From NCBI RefSeq assembly GCF_050948215.1, contig NC_135149.1:3329001-3393000 (forward strand): a stretch of 64,000 bases of DNA, given 5' to 3'. Both the position numbers and the translations under genes were made by a program. This DNA is from Halictus rubicundus. Lineage: Eukaryota > Arthropoda > Insecta > Hymenoptera > Halictidae. The notes below the pieces were generated by a model, which worked only from the letters and a program-made list of their open reading frames with translations, searched no databases and was not told the DNA's origin. Shown one piece after another: positions 1 through 12,878 of this stretch; within the stretch, counting starts at the first letter, position 1, and each line of letters opens with the position of its first letter.

Positions 1-1526
1 TTTAAAAAAATGCAATTTTCATCCCTTAACACATTGTTCGAAGGAAACTAGTAAAACACTGAAACTCGCCATGTGTAAAAAGATCGGCCCGAATGGACCA
101 ACAATTTTCGATCACTGTCACTAGGTCACGTTTCGATGGACGTTAGCAGAGCCACCGAGCAATACTTAGAGCATATTGACGTCCACAAAAGCGGAGGATC
201 GTAAATAGGATCTCCTCTCCAAAATTAGCACACCGGTCGGAATCGCCCGGATAATAATGGGACAGCACCCCTTCCTCTACCAGTATTATTTCGAACTACA
301 AATCAACAATGTTAAACCCAGAGTGGACAGATCCACGATTTTCCCTGGGAAATAGGACGCCAGCTAAATAACGCGAGATCCAAGGATAGTTCGGTTCAGC
401 ACGTGCCGAGTGACGATAGCGTGGGTGAAATGGTTCTGAGAAAGTCGTAGCTTCTTTAGATCAGCGGGTGGGGCGTGTTTGAAATTTTTGGCGAGGCGGA
501 AGTGTTCCCTAGGAACGTTCAACCGTAACTTTGTCGTTCCCGCGATCGCGAGAGCGAGCCTCGATATCAGCGAACTATGTTCCGCGCATGGTGGACGATC
601 GTCGCCGACATGATTCTCGATTTATCTCCGGCCGTGGCGTCCTTGAACGATAAACGAGTGAACTGGTCGGTCGTCTTACCCCGAAAACCCGAAAATACGA
701 TGGAGTCACGCTAGGCTCTGCCGGGGCAGTGTTGTGACAAGCTGGAGCGACCTTGTCGTCGCGTTAAACTTAAATCCGCTCACGCGGTTCGATTTAAACA
801 TCCTATACTATATATAAACATAGAACTGGCCCGTGATCCAACTGTGACCCAGGTCGAAGAGGTTCCCGTCGGCCACCGGGAAAGAAGAAAAAGAAGAAAC
901 GAAAGAGAAACGCCTCCGACCTGTCGATAGCCTATGCCGGGAACGAGGCAACTTGAATTACAATATCGCGCGGAGCAGAGCACGAATTTCGATCGCTTTT
1001 CAAGCGTTTCGTATTGGAGAGTCTGTATATTTTAATGCTACACTCTTCTCCCTTTATCGTTTCTTCCTTCTCGACCCGCCATTCTCTCCAATCGACTAGG
1101 AAAAATATTTGTTCAACGGAACAACTGGGTTAAAGTCTTTTGCATAAAACGGACTAAAAGAGGGAAAAGCGTCAGAATGAAAGCGTGCGCTCTCAGCTAA
1201 CGAGTGGAATGATATTCCACATGGAAAAACGAGGCGAAAGTGTGGAGTGAAGTTTGCACGTGCCATGCTTCGTTTGCGAGATAATCGAGTTCGAAGAAGA
1301 GGAGTCGTAATTGCCAGTGGAAACGGTCGGCCATGGTCAGACGGTCCGATTCCAGGTTCGACGAGAGATATCCTCGATTATACACGAGGTGAACTTCAGC
1401 GTGCACCTTGCATCAAAATTCGATGTATTATTTACGTGTATTCACTGATCCCTATTATGCAGAATAATAATTTACTCGGGTCCATGTGACGTTTCGTATT
1501 ACTCTTATTATATAAAGAAAATTATA
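1..1526. other. Intergenic, no gene seen
   Basis: Only short overlapping open frames on both strands are present, without recognisable domains, splice structure or codon bias. I see no RNA gene and no clear repeat. Confidence 0.5.
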
Positions 1527-1528
1527 TA

Positions 1529-2045
1529 AAGAATGTCCCAAAATGGCCTGATATTTTAATTTATTGATAAAACCTATTTGTTTTTTTAAGTGTGAATGTT
1601 TTTATTTTAAAATAACGTACAAACATGGAGGTTATGTGTGGAACACAATATCTGATAAATGGCCGCCTCGTCCCTGTTTGCAAACGTCCACTCTTTCGAC
1701 GAAATTTTCGATAACAGTTTGGCATAATTGCGCACTAATTTCAGTTGCCTTTCAGAAGACCCTAAAGAAACAAGTCCAATGGCATGAAATCGCACGATCT
1801 TGGTGACCAATTCACATCGCCGCGGCGGATTTCTTTTTAAAAACGGACTTTTCGAACCGTCTCTGCAAAGTCTTCACCATTTTCGTAGTGAATTTTCACA
1901 ATTTCTATGCGTTATTCGATCGTGTAATTCTCCACGACTAAACCTCAATACTTCCTGATGCCAGTTGTCAAAGATTAATACTCTATGTTCGTCACAAAAG
2001 AAAATGGCGCGCAATTTAAAATGTCAGTTCATTTTGGACACCCTT
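1529..2045. mobile_element. TA-flanked DNA transposon remnant (MITE-like, 517 bp)
   Basis: The two ends are imperfect inverted repeats of about 28 bp. The left end reads AAGAATGTCCCAAAATGG and the reverse complement of the right end reads AAGGGTGTCCAAAATGA. Each is bordered by a TA dinucleotide (1527-1528 and 2046-2047), as for Tc1/mariner-type insertion. No intact transposase frame remains; a 67-codon minus-strand frame inside (1607-1810) could be a remnant but is not recognisable. The superfamily is inferred from the TA duplication only. Confidence 0.6.
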
Positions 2046-2047
2046 TA

Positions 2048-5000
2048 CGTATTAAATCGAATCGAATCACTTTATTTGCTTTGGAAATTGGTGCGAAAAA
2101 CATTGGCTGGTATTCTATCGTTCCTGGAATTTTTCAAATAAATTCCCGCGGGATCTCGGGCTTCGCAGATCGGTTTGCGACAATTGTAAATGGCGAAAAC
2201 GTGTAAGATCGGGTGATTTCGGATGGTTGGCGCGATGACCATTATCGAGGCGTGCCGCATCGAAGAACGTAAAGTGGAGAGGCTGATGGAATTGCGGAGC
2301 CGCTGGAATCGTGACCGTGGTCGTGAACAGGCGTCGGTAACTTTCCTCCGTTGGTTTCTGTCGACTTAGTCATCGCGTTGCTCCTTGAAACCGTTGTCCA
2401 CGGGGACTCCGGCGAAGTATGCGGCCGGGAGAGACTTCTGTGCCAAGAACGCACTCTCGCAACGGCGCGCCGCGCCGTGTCGTCGAGCAAAATAGAGATT
2501 CTACGAAAGAACGTGAATTTTAAGATCCGCGAGAGCTTTCGTGGCTGATCGCATCGGGAATATATTTTCGGTGGTCCGACGCGCGACGTGACGGTATTCC
2601 GAGCCGTGTCCAAGGCGATCGATCCTATCGGCGACCCGCGGGGATTAATCGAAATCTATTCGTACCGCGGAAGATTGCCGGTTCCGGTTTAATAAACGAT
2701 CGCGATCGGTGTCCTGTATCGGAATTCGTTCGAGTCGACCCGGGATCGCCACATAAATTCCGAGGAAATCCAATCTAATCCCCGTCATGCTGAAAATACA
2801 AGCGCAAAGACAAGCCTCCGGGCATTCTTACATCTTAGGCCGCGCAACACGAGCGAAATCTTTCTCCGGCGTTCAGAAAAATTTCACGTGAACTGTGCAT
2901 TAACCCTAAAACCACCATAGTGGAATCTCTCCCAAAATTGGGTGAGAAATCTCTAGACTACTTTCCCTGGTAGGTACCATCTCCCTGAAAACTTTACTCC
3001 CACTTTCATTCGATTTTTTATTCCTGCAAACATTGGTACGCAGAAAATTGATCCAGAGTCTTGGAGACAATAACGCACCAATGAGGGTTTGATTAGAAGA
3101 TTTCTTTCGGTCCTGGGACCGTAAAATGGTAAAGAAACATCAGAACGTGAAATTTTCGCGAACAGGTGGCTTCGAAAACTCTTTCTGCCAGGTCAGGGGA
3201 AGCATAAAGTCCACGGTGAAGTCTATTAAAGCTGTTATTTTGTAGGACTTAATTGAATTGCGGCTCTGGAAGAAGAACCGTCGGAAGCAAGGTTGCAGGA
3301 GCCTCGATTCGCAATAAAACGCGGCCCCCGCCTCCGCATAGCTAGAGGCTCGAGATCCTCTGGTTCTGGAATAATAGAATGTATAATTGAAGAAAGCTTT
3401 CCGGGAAAGCCCGCGGTTTATTTTGATCCGGCTTGGATCACGAATAGTGGCGGATATCTCCGGGCGCGGGGAGATATCTCGTCGGTGGAAAAACAAGCAT
3501 CTCCGGTGATTCTTACGGAGCTAATCGGCAATAAAGTCTCCGATTCATCTGGTTTCACGACCCCGTTGCGCGAGGCGATGCGTCTTGAACGATTGTTACC
3601 ATGTGGCGTTGCAAACGGCCCGCGAAAGTGCACGGGACGCGTTGCAACGCGATGGAGACGCGGTGCAACACGGCCCAGAGGGATCTTCAAAGAGCTGTAA
3701 ATCGACTGGGGAACGTCGGGCCAATGAAAAATAATAAACCGCGCAGCTGGTGGCTCAAAGAGAGCCTCCTCGACAGGATGCATCGCGGGAATCGCGCGTT
3801 TGTCTCGACAATTAGTGCCCTGAGCGTTTCGAAACACAGATGGACCACTCTGAAAAAATTCTGCAACGATTCAAAACTTCCAGTTGACCCTCTGCGGTGC
3901 ACAATAATCAAAGACCTTCGTGCAGAAATTGTACAAGTCCATTTTTCAACGAATTTGTACTTGCTGAAGTTTTAGATATCTTTGTACATTTTACCGATTT
4001 CGTTTGGTGCAGGAATTCCGTAAATATCTAATTTTGGAATTCGCCAGTTTTTCGGCTATGTTTATTTTCGCAATTTTGTTCCGGTCAAGAGTATCTATAT
4101 GAAAACAATATATTGTGAAAAATATTTCCGTGATTTTCAGTCACGTTGGAAATGGGATTTAAAAGGGTTAAGGTTCGCGGAGCAAAGTACGAGTGTAGAG
4201 CGACGGCGACCGACTTTCGACGAGACGGAATCCGAGCGACTCGCGTGAAAATCGTTCCAGCGTGGCATCGTGTGTATTTATAACGCTAATTTGAATGGTG
4301 CCTAGGCCAGTACTCGATTTCGAAATATATTTCAGCGACACATGTGGTCCACGTTAAATCACGACCACCGTGCGTCTTGGACAACCATTTTGCACTCGAC
4401 CCGACAACATTCACATTACCGCTGGAATTCTTTCATCGACTTCGTTCCACGTGCTCGCCGTCGTTACAATCAGATTCCGTAATTACTTGCATTCGCTTCT
4501 CAAACGCGAACTCGAACCTCCGATCATTATTCTTTCAAAAAACATGCTTCGAAATTCACAATTATGCCGGTCCATTCGATTTGTGTAACTCAATTTGCCT
4601 CCGATTGCCAACTCGGCGTAACTATAACGAGCGTAGATAATGAAAAGATGAAACAGCCTCCATAAATATCTTCGTCAAAAATGACAAAAGCAAAGAAAGA
4701 TAAAATTGAAAGCATCTTCACAATTTCGACGGCAGTAGATTCATCGCTGAAAATCGATTCGAAGCCAAGGAGTTAAAAAGGAGGATCGTTCTTGTCGCTC
4801 GGACGATTATTTACAATTTCCAACGTTGATGGGCGAATTAATTTTTGCAGAGGCGGAGGCGCACGCGATCCTCAAAGCGAAACGTTCCAGAATTAATGAT
4901 CTCTTGCTCCGGCTCTTGCGGAATATCGAGAAAAACAAATAATCGATCCATCCGATGGCCCCGGCGCATCCCGAAATAAAAAACCAACGAATCCGAGGTA

Positions 5001-7086
5001 GTCCCACCGGTGATCGATTCGCGATAAATCGACTGGACCGGAACCGATTTAACTGGCACGTATTCCGATTCTATTTCGACGCGTATCTGATAATTCTCGG
5101 TTTTCCGTTGTTTGCACCGTATCTTCTTTAAAAATAGAAAACTCGTCCAAAATAAGCCTCAATTTTACCTAGACTGCGAAACTTTCAGGTCTGAACAATA
5201 TTAAGTAAATCGATCCATTAACGATAAATGTTCGTTCTACAATTTTTCCGAGCCACAGATCCGTTCAGTTCCCGAGTCTAGAGAGCAAGAATACTTTAAA
5301 TTGGAATTCAGAGTAGAAAAATTGGATTGGAGGCCAAACACTCGACCGGTATACATAGCAAATCACTTTCCCCGATGATCTCCTATCCCCGTCGCAGCCT
5401 CGTTTCCTTTCTCCTCGTTTTTCTTATCCATTTGGAATCGAATTACTCTCTCGCTACGAGGCGCGATTTATCTCATTTCCATTTCATTTAATTTCCCATC
5501 AAGATCGGATTAACAGCAGCTGTTAACCGTGGCTCCCCTTCGAGGCGGCAATCTCATTTTCGTCTCTTATTCTTGGTTGGCATTCTACGAGTCAACGGAA
5601 CATCGCGCGACAAAGGCACGTGGTAATAAAGCTCTCGCGAACTCCGCGAAAACTTAGCCGGCGTCCATTGAAACGCGAGACAGCGAGCAGCGTTAGCGAA
5701 CGAATTCTCGTCGGACTAGAAGCCCGAAACGGACAGGGAAAGAAAGCCCGAGGGAAAAGTTCGCGGAAAATTTCCTGGAAGAAAGTATTCGATCAAACGA
5801 GTCGTGCAGCCGTTGTTCTATTAATTTTTACATTTCACGTGAAAGGTGTCCTGTAAGAAGTTAATCGGAATGGGAAAGACACTGATCTTCGTCGTTCGAA
5901 GTGCTCAAAAGTGGCCTAATGCTTCCTCGTACTGGTTAAATTTTTCTACAATTTTTAATACATAAGGGAAGCTATTGTCCAAATCATACGACTAACTCGA
6001 GGCACCTCAGCTATCCTGTGTGGAAATGATGACGGCAAATAAAAGTAGGATCGTAATGTATTTGTTGTAACCTTGCTGCCAAGCGTAGGTTTATAGTTTA
6101 GGGTTCTGTAGTTTTAGCGCTTTACCTGAGCACACATTTTTGGGGGCCGAGCGTGGGGCCTGAAAGGGTTATAAAAGAGCGTTTGGGCCATTTGGCAAAA
6201 GTCGGGGGTGTTCGGGAAAGGTCGGTAAGGACGGAAGGACTCATCGGAAAATGCGATGATGCCCAGAGTTGTAGAGTTGACGTCGAAGTGAGCGGTGCGT
6301 GTCGTAGCGAACAGAACTTGCCACTGTTTAACTATTTAATTTAACGCGTGTAATAATTGTTCGAATTCCTAACCGATTCATTACTCCCACAGTAATTGAA
6401 CTCTTTCTGTTCAGTAACAAAAATATTTCACTCTACAACGAAATAGGATCGAGCTATTCAGTGGATCATCCAATAACCGCACGATCTTTTTTTGCGGAAG
6501 GTTAGTTATCCAACGTTCGAATGATATTTACCCGAGGGTTGCTACTTTCGGCCTCGAAACCACCCCTGTATATTTCGACAGGGTTAAAAATAGTGGTGTA
6601 TTTCCAAACGAAATAAATAGGCGTGCAGCGTGTGACGCGACCGACGCAGTCTCTCGATGATCGAGACTGAGGGACGGTGATCGAGAATCGTCGAACTGGA
6701 ATCACAGCAGAGATGATCTGTCGTGCGTCAAAGCCCGGCATCCATAAATACGTTTCACCCGTGGCCGGAATCGTCTTTAATATTCGCCGAACATTTCCTG
6801 CCTCGCGACGGGCCTGTATTATTTTTGGCGGTGCTTTCCCAAGTTCTGGTTACGGGATTCGTCGTAATATCGAGCACTCTGGCCCCCACGGTGCTCATCG
6901 CCATTATCGGCCAACAGAACTTTCCGATGTCTCGGCTCACCGAAATACATCGCATTCCGGCACGATTGATGCGTTTTCGCCGATCGGATGCAGGGATCTC
7001 GATAACGGCTCGAGTTAACCCTGAAATCGATCGTTATTCTGCCACTTTGCATCTCTTCTTTTACTCTCTTCCATATTCCATATACT
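2048..7086. other. Intergenic, no gene seen
   Basis: Open frames up to 139 codons occur (for example 3293-3700 plus and 3418-3837 minus), but they overlap on opposite strands in GC-rich DNA and match no family I recognise. No clear RNA gene or repeat stands out. Confidence 0.45.
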
Positions 7087-7094
7087 CTAATAAA

Positions 7095-7289
7095 TAGACT
7101 GCGGATTTGTATGCAAAATAAAAATTGTCCAAAACAGTTCTAACAAACCCAAGGTTCATGAAACTGCATTTCCTCTTTCGATAATTTTAATGAGTGACAC
7201 GCCAACATCGTTCAATTTTTCCAATGTCTTTACAAACCTTGTATTCGACGAACCTGTTTTCGTCATAAACGCATAAGATCCGCAGCCTA
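7095..7289. mobile_element. MITE, TAGACTGCGGAT family, copy 1
   Basis: A 195-bp element starts with TAGACTGCGGAT and ends with ATCCGCAGCCTA, a 12-bp inverted repeat with one mismatch. It is flanked by CTAATAAA (7087-7094) and CTGATAAA (7290-7297), an 8-bp target-site duplication with one difference. An 8-bp duplication is characteristic of hAT- and P-type transposons. There is no coding capacity. Further copies lie at 16099-16245 and 50522-50905. Confidence 0.72.
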
Positions 7290-8040
7290 CTGATAAACAT
7301 TCGTAACCTGGTAATCGGTGAATTCCGAGTCGCATAATCGCTTTGTCTACAGTCTGTTCGGCTTCTCTTTTACTAGGATTTCAAGTTCTTCTTTCGCAAA
7401 AATGTACCGAGGTGAAAACTACAATTTAAGATGAAGTTGCGTGTCCCTGGCGCTGCTACTTTTAAGGGAGTGTTTCGTAGATCTAAGTAAATTATGATTC
7501 GCTGGCGCCGGTGTCACTCGGACGCGGTAAAACTTCCCGGTCCGGCTGTGTTTCTTTTTCTTGGGTTCTTTTTATTGCATCGTCCTATCACGATACGACA
7601 TGTACGCAGTTGTTTTTTTAAACCATCCGGTAAAATACACACGTCCTAATTATTACTAGTAGCCATCGGTAGAAATCATTTCATTCAAATCACAACCCGA
7701 CGAATAAACTCACAATCCGTGTAAAATTGCTGCGAATCGTGTTCCTTGTACGTCAAAGGGCCGCCGAGGATTAAATCAGGATTATTATTCACAGCTCGCT
7801 ACAACGAATTAAGAGCCGATCGATCATTCCCGGACAGGCGGTGTTTAGTCTGCGGACTTAATTAGCCTCCTGTCCAGCTGTTCGCAAGCATGAGCGCCGA
7901 AGGGTGTGCATTTCGTTAAAAGTCACTCGAGAAAGGATAAACGTTGGAGAACAGGGAGATCCGACAGCTGGACCGACACTCCGCGATTCTCGAATGGAGA
8001 CATTCAAAGTAACGATGTGGACGCAGTAAAAACAATCCCC

Positions 8041-8068
8041 TCTCTCTCTCTCTCTCTCTCTCTCTCCA
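8041..8068. repeat. (CT)n microsatellite
   Basis: About 14 CT units. A run of ten G follows at 8141-8151. Confidence 0.95.
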
Positions 8069-8720
8069 GAAAGAAGGACAAAGATAACCCTCGACATTCT
8101 AGTTGATGCAAAAACGAAATGCAAGAGTCACCGAGAGAGGGGGGGGGGGGGTAAAAAGCGGCTGAATCTCCGGCATCGAATTATTCATAATCGTCTCCGC
8201 GGCAGGGCCAGCGTGAATAATGCATTCGAAGCCGGAGTAATTATAGCAATCGGTTCGATTGGCAACCGCCTTGATGAACCCGTCCATTAGCATCTATAGA
8301 TGTATAATGCCGCACCACCCTCCGGCCTCTCGGGCCATCAGGGAGAAAAAACCAACGAACGTTCGTGGGGGACCGCGGAGAATTTTAAATATCCATCCTG
8401 GCAACAGCCCAAATTTTCTGGACGAATTTATCGCGCGCGGCGGCACACGTATCCACGTTATTATGTACGCGTACACCTCGCCGCGTAAACGCCGACGAAA
8501 GAAACACCGAGAAACAGAGCCGAGAGCCGAGATGAAAAACGGAAAGATCGGAAACAAGCGTCTACCATCATCATTTGCGATTTCCGTAGACCGGTTATCG
8601 GATCACTGACGCAATCACATCGGCAAGGTTACGGCACGTGCTACTCTAAATCCTCTGCTCATGTGTTTTAGAAAAGACAAAGTAAGGAAAGTTTTAGAAA
8701 GAAAATTAGATAGACATTAA

Positions 8721-9463
8721 CCCTTTCAGTACGAGCGCCGGATATATCCGGCATCCATGTGACAGCCTGTATGCACGAGCGCCATCTATAGTGGCGAATT
8801 TTATATAAATGTCTTTTAATATTGAAACTATAAACGACAATTGTTAGAAGAAACATTGTTTTATTAAGCCCAGTTCTTGGGAAAATCTTCATACAAAGGA
8901 CTGACCACACGTTATGTGTGCATTTGCGGAGCAGCAAATCGGATTCAAAATCAAAGAACTTTCGATAGAAATGAGGTAGAGCGATGAAACTATTTTTAAA
9001 TTAAAGCTGAAACTTTGTAGAATATGGGAAAAATAGGGAGATTATGGTACGAACGTTCTTTAACGTTGAGAAAATTCGTTAAACTTGCACAATTTCAAGA
9101 AAATGAAATGGATGATTGGTTTTTCCAATACCACGCGCAGAAAACATTTTTTTTTAACATGCTGTACATCATTTCCCATAGATTTTTTCACGCTGATTTC
9201 AAATCTGGTCTCAAAATTTGTCTACGACCTCAGGATTTTGCAAAAAATAGATTTTTGTGACAAAAACTAATGAAGTCATTTTTTCGTTGAAATGATTGGA
9301 TGGTAATAATCTCTCTATTTTTCCCATATTTTACAAAGGTTCAGCTTTCATTTAAAAAAAATTTCATCGCTCTACCTCATTCCTATCGAAGGCCTTTAAT
9401 TTTGAATCCGATTTCGTCCAAATTGCCCACTGTGCGGCGGACAGAGTGCCAGTACCGAAAGGG
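8721..9463. mobile_element. TTAA-flanked MITE with internal fold-back (743 bp)
   Basis: The ends are CCCTTTCAGTAC and, reverse complemented, CCCTTTCGGTAC. Both are directly bordered by TTAA (8717-8720 and 9464-9467), the target site of piggyBac-type elements. Inside, about 110 bp at 8938-9050 reappear inverted at 9299-9411, so most of the element can fold into a long hairpin. No transposase frame is visible. The piggyBac assignment is inferred from TTAA plus the CCCTTT terminus. Confidence 0.72.
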
Positions 9464-10520
9464 TTAATAGACAGTGAATCTTCGTGTGAATTCTCATAAC
9501 GATGAGAACAACAGTACACGCTGTTCTGTAAAAAGTCGAGCAAGGGAAAAGTGTCTTTCACTCGGTGCAAGGTTCCCTACTATCGCAACACGACAGAAAG
9601 TATTGCTTTTAGAAAGAAATGAATAAAACGGTGATAGCATCGAAGCATACCGTCCACCTGTGTAATAATGCATAATTTATTGAGAGCAGCGCTTTGATAC
9701 GCCAGAGAACTCTCATCAACCCTATCGCAACTGTTAGAAACTGAATAATAGCAGGTGAAGTTCCGCGAAGTTCAACGCGAGCGAAGTCGGCGAATCTTCT
9801 GGCGACGATGTTCGTCGGTGGGGCGTAGGCGCTGTGTAGTCGGGAAATGGCGATGAAACGTAATCGCAATTAGGTTTGAACGCGATGTTAATTACGCCGA
9901 GGGGGTGATCGGTGTCAAGGACACGCGGTCGGTAAAACTGGTCGGCGTGTTCACGCGTGCACGAGCGAGGCTGGCTAGAAAATGTGACACCAGGAACCTG
10001 GCACGAGTTGTCGTTTTCGTGTACGAAGCTATTAAAAGTCGACAATTCGGATCGAGCCGCAAATCGTGCTGCTCGCTAGGGAACGAACCCACCCTCCTCT
10101 GGTCACGTTGTTGTTGCTTATAAATTTCTCTTATCTGAGAAACGATTTAATTACAACGAACTCTCTTCCTCTCTTTCCGACTTTGCTCTCGGGGACCGGT
10201 CGGACTCTTTGCGAGGACTGTCGACCGTCCAAATTGTTGCGTGGCGTTTACGAGCGGGGATTTGATGGATTTATGTTGAGGGAACGGGGCGGGGGAGCAC
10301 ACAGCGCCGAACTCTCTCGAAATTACCGGGAGCGGTGTTTCAAACTGGGACCAAAGAAAATCGGAGCGGAGCGAAGCGCCAAGCTGCGTCGGGATCCAAC
10401 TATCTGAAGTTCCAGTCGATTTCTGGCGCCGGAAGCGCCGCCGAAACTCCACCGTATCAGCCTGCAGCTCGATCATCCGCTTGTCGGCACTGTTCGACAC
10501 CAGCTTGTCTCCCCCCCCCC

Positions 10521-10521
<1 letters not shown>

Positions 10522-10568
<47 letters not shown>
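10522..10568. repeat. (CT)n microsatellite
   Basis: An uninterrupted CT tract preceded by a run of C (10511-10520). Confidence 0.95.
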
Positions 10569-10573
<5 letters not shown>

Positions 10574-12509
10574 TCTTGTTCTCTCTCGACGCCTCCGCAA
10601 GTAGAGACGCTCCTCGAGAACACGGGCCGTAAATCCCTACGGAACCGCTGATTCATCCGCGTACAGAAAATCAATTTCACCGGCGACGTCGTAAATTGTG
10701 CACATCCCACGAGAGTCTATTGTTCCGCATCGCACCCTCTAGATTTTTTAATTAATCATTCGCTCCGGCGCTTTCTGCTGCTCGATGTAATACACAGTCG
10801 CAGTTGTGTTTCTTGGTCTATCTAGGTCTAGATTGTTTCTTCGATCTTGCCGCAAAGGCTACTCTGCGCTAGCTTTTTCTCTGGTAGCTCTCGACAGCAC
10901 AAGGTTCTTTTACCGCCAAAGCACTTGATCGATGCTTCACTTTTTTCCCCCTTTGGAATAAATTTCCTTAATAATCAGGCTTAATGCCATCGAATCAGGA
11001 AAATTCAAACAACTTTCTCAGCAAACTAGCGGCTCGAACCTGTCTCTCTTTGGAGGAGCTGAAGTAACGTTCAAATGTTATGCTTTTAACCCCTTCCCCT
11101 TCAAGTTCTGAATTTGAATTTTTGTGATCGATATCCAGGAAATCATAACCTATAAACGACAAAGTTGTCTAGCGGGGATGGTATGGCAAGGGGTGAGATT
11201 GCAACAGGGGCGTAAAACCGGATGGACGATGAAATTACCGAGGGGTAAATCTGGGCGAAAAGCCGAGGTTCGGGTCGGTGGATTAGATGGCGGATACGAC
11301 AGGCGACGAGAAACTCTAAGTCCCGTCCCGTCAACGTGACAAAGGTCGCCATTTTAGGGTTAAGCGTCTTAACGCGTCCAGGGCGAGGCTGGTTCATTTG
11401 TTATTCAGCGAAAGAAATCCCGGAGTCGTCGTTCTTCGTCATCGTCGCGAGATGATGGTTGGTCGATTATCGTACGATTTAGCTGTTTTCAAGGCCCTTG
11501 GATGCAACTTGCCGGCATTTGCCTGCGGGATAGATTGCCCTCCAACGTCGTATTCGATTAGGATACAAGAGGACAGCTGAAGCGTATCGAGAAGATGGCC
11601 GATGGCTGATGAAGAAGGAGCGGAGGTGGTGGAGGAGTAGGAAGAAGAGAAAGAGGAATCGAAGGAGGTGGAGAAGGAGGAGGAGGCGGTGCCAACTAAA
11701 AAGAAAAAAAAAAGAGAAACGAGGCGGCGAACGGGGTTGAATATGCCCGCTATAGAGAGGACGTCAGATTAGAAGCCAAGGCTTGACGGACAGCAATGCC
11801 ACCGGGACAAAAGCCCACCCTGAAGGGGCTGGCATACATATTTTTTATTATATAAATTGGCGCTCCAAAGGTTTCCCAAGAATTTATCGCGTTAATGCCT
11901 ATTACCGTGCGCCCTTCTGTACGACAGCCCGGTGGCTTTTGTAAACGAGCGATGATACGAGCGACCTCATCCAACTCGTTCCACCCCCATCGCACCCTTT
12001 GTGAATCCCCGTGAGACACCCAAAGGAAATTGTGTGGGAACACGGTTCCTGCTAAAAATATCTTGGTCATCCAAAAGCGATTCGGAACGTCCGTTAAAGA
12101 TCGTTCTCCTTTCTGGACAATAGGCCTGCGAAACGTTGCGAAAAAATAACTATAGTCCAAGAAACGTTTTTCTCGAACCGGGTCGCTTTTCCTTTCGAAC
12201 TTCGGACACGTAGATTCGACGATTCTCTGTCTTCCGGCGCGGCGCGGGACGGCGGAAATAACATTTCACCGGGAATCGCATCTGTTGGCACCGACCTGAA
12301 CCTTTATGCAAACGGGCTCGGCACTCTTTCGAGCACTTAATCCTCGCTTTGGATCGTGTCCCACCGAAAGCGTGCGCGTTCACGGCGACAACAACTCGTT
12401 GCTATCAGATACAATGCTGTGCCTGTTCGAGCGAATTCATTGATGAAACGGTCAAACGCTCGTCGAGCAACAAAAACGAAGAACCATTCTAAAACACAGT
12501 CGGGATTAA

Positions 12510-12858
12510 CGCGTTTGCTAACAGCATTCGTTTGACCGCTTACCTTCCTTATTCAAATGTTTTGTCAAATGCAACGCACCTCCAATACCAAAACAATCTA
12601 CGCTGTGTACCATTACTTCGAAGAACGAACAACTTCAAACTAATTTCACGATCTTTGTCCACTTGCACATCGAAAGTCATAGTGCCATAGCCTAATATTC
12701 AGGAATTTCATGACTACCTTCTGCTACACTGTTTCAATATTTCATGAGAGGCGAACGTTGCATTTGTTCAAATATTTTAACAACGAGGCTGAGTAACGAA
12801 AAATTCCTAGCACATTTCAATGTTTCATAGGATGGCAAAGACCCGGACAGCGAACGCG
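12510..12858. mobile_element. TTAA-flanked MITE-like element (349 bp)
   Basis: It begins CGCGTTTGCTAACAG and its reverse-complemented right end begins CGCGTTCGCTGTC. TTAA borders both sides (12506-12509 and 12859-12862). It is non-coding and ends only 20 bp before the Tc1-type element. The inverted repeats are short, so the assignment is moderate. Confidence 0.5.
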
Positions 12859-12878
12859 TTAAGCGTGTTGTGTACATA

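Noticed and set aside
10147..10710. 187-codon minus-strand frame
   Set aside because: Its core is a translated (GA)n tract; the remainder has no recognisable similarity.
11100..11359. Possible TTAA-flanked element (CCCCTTCC to TTTAGGG)
   Set aside because: The TTAA borders are present but the termini share only about four bases, which is too little.
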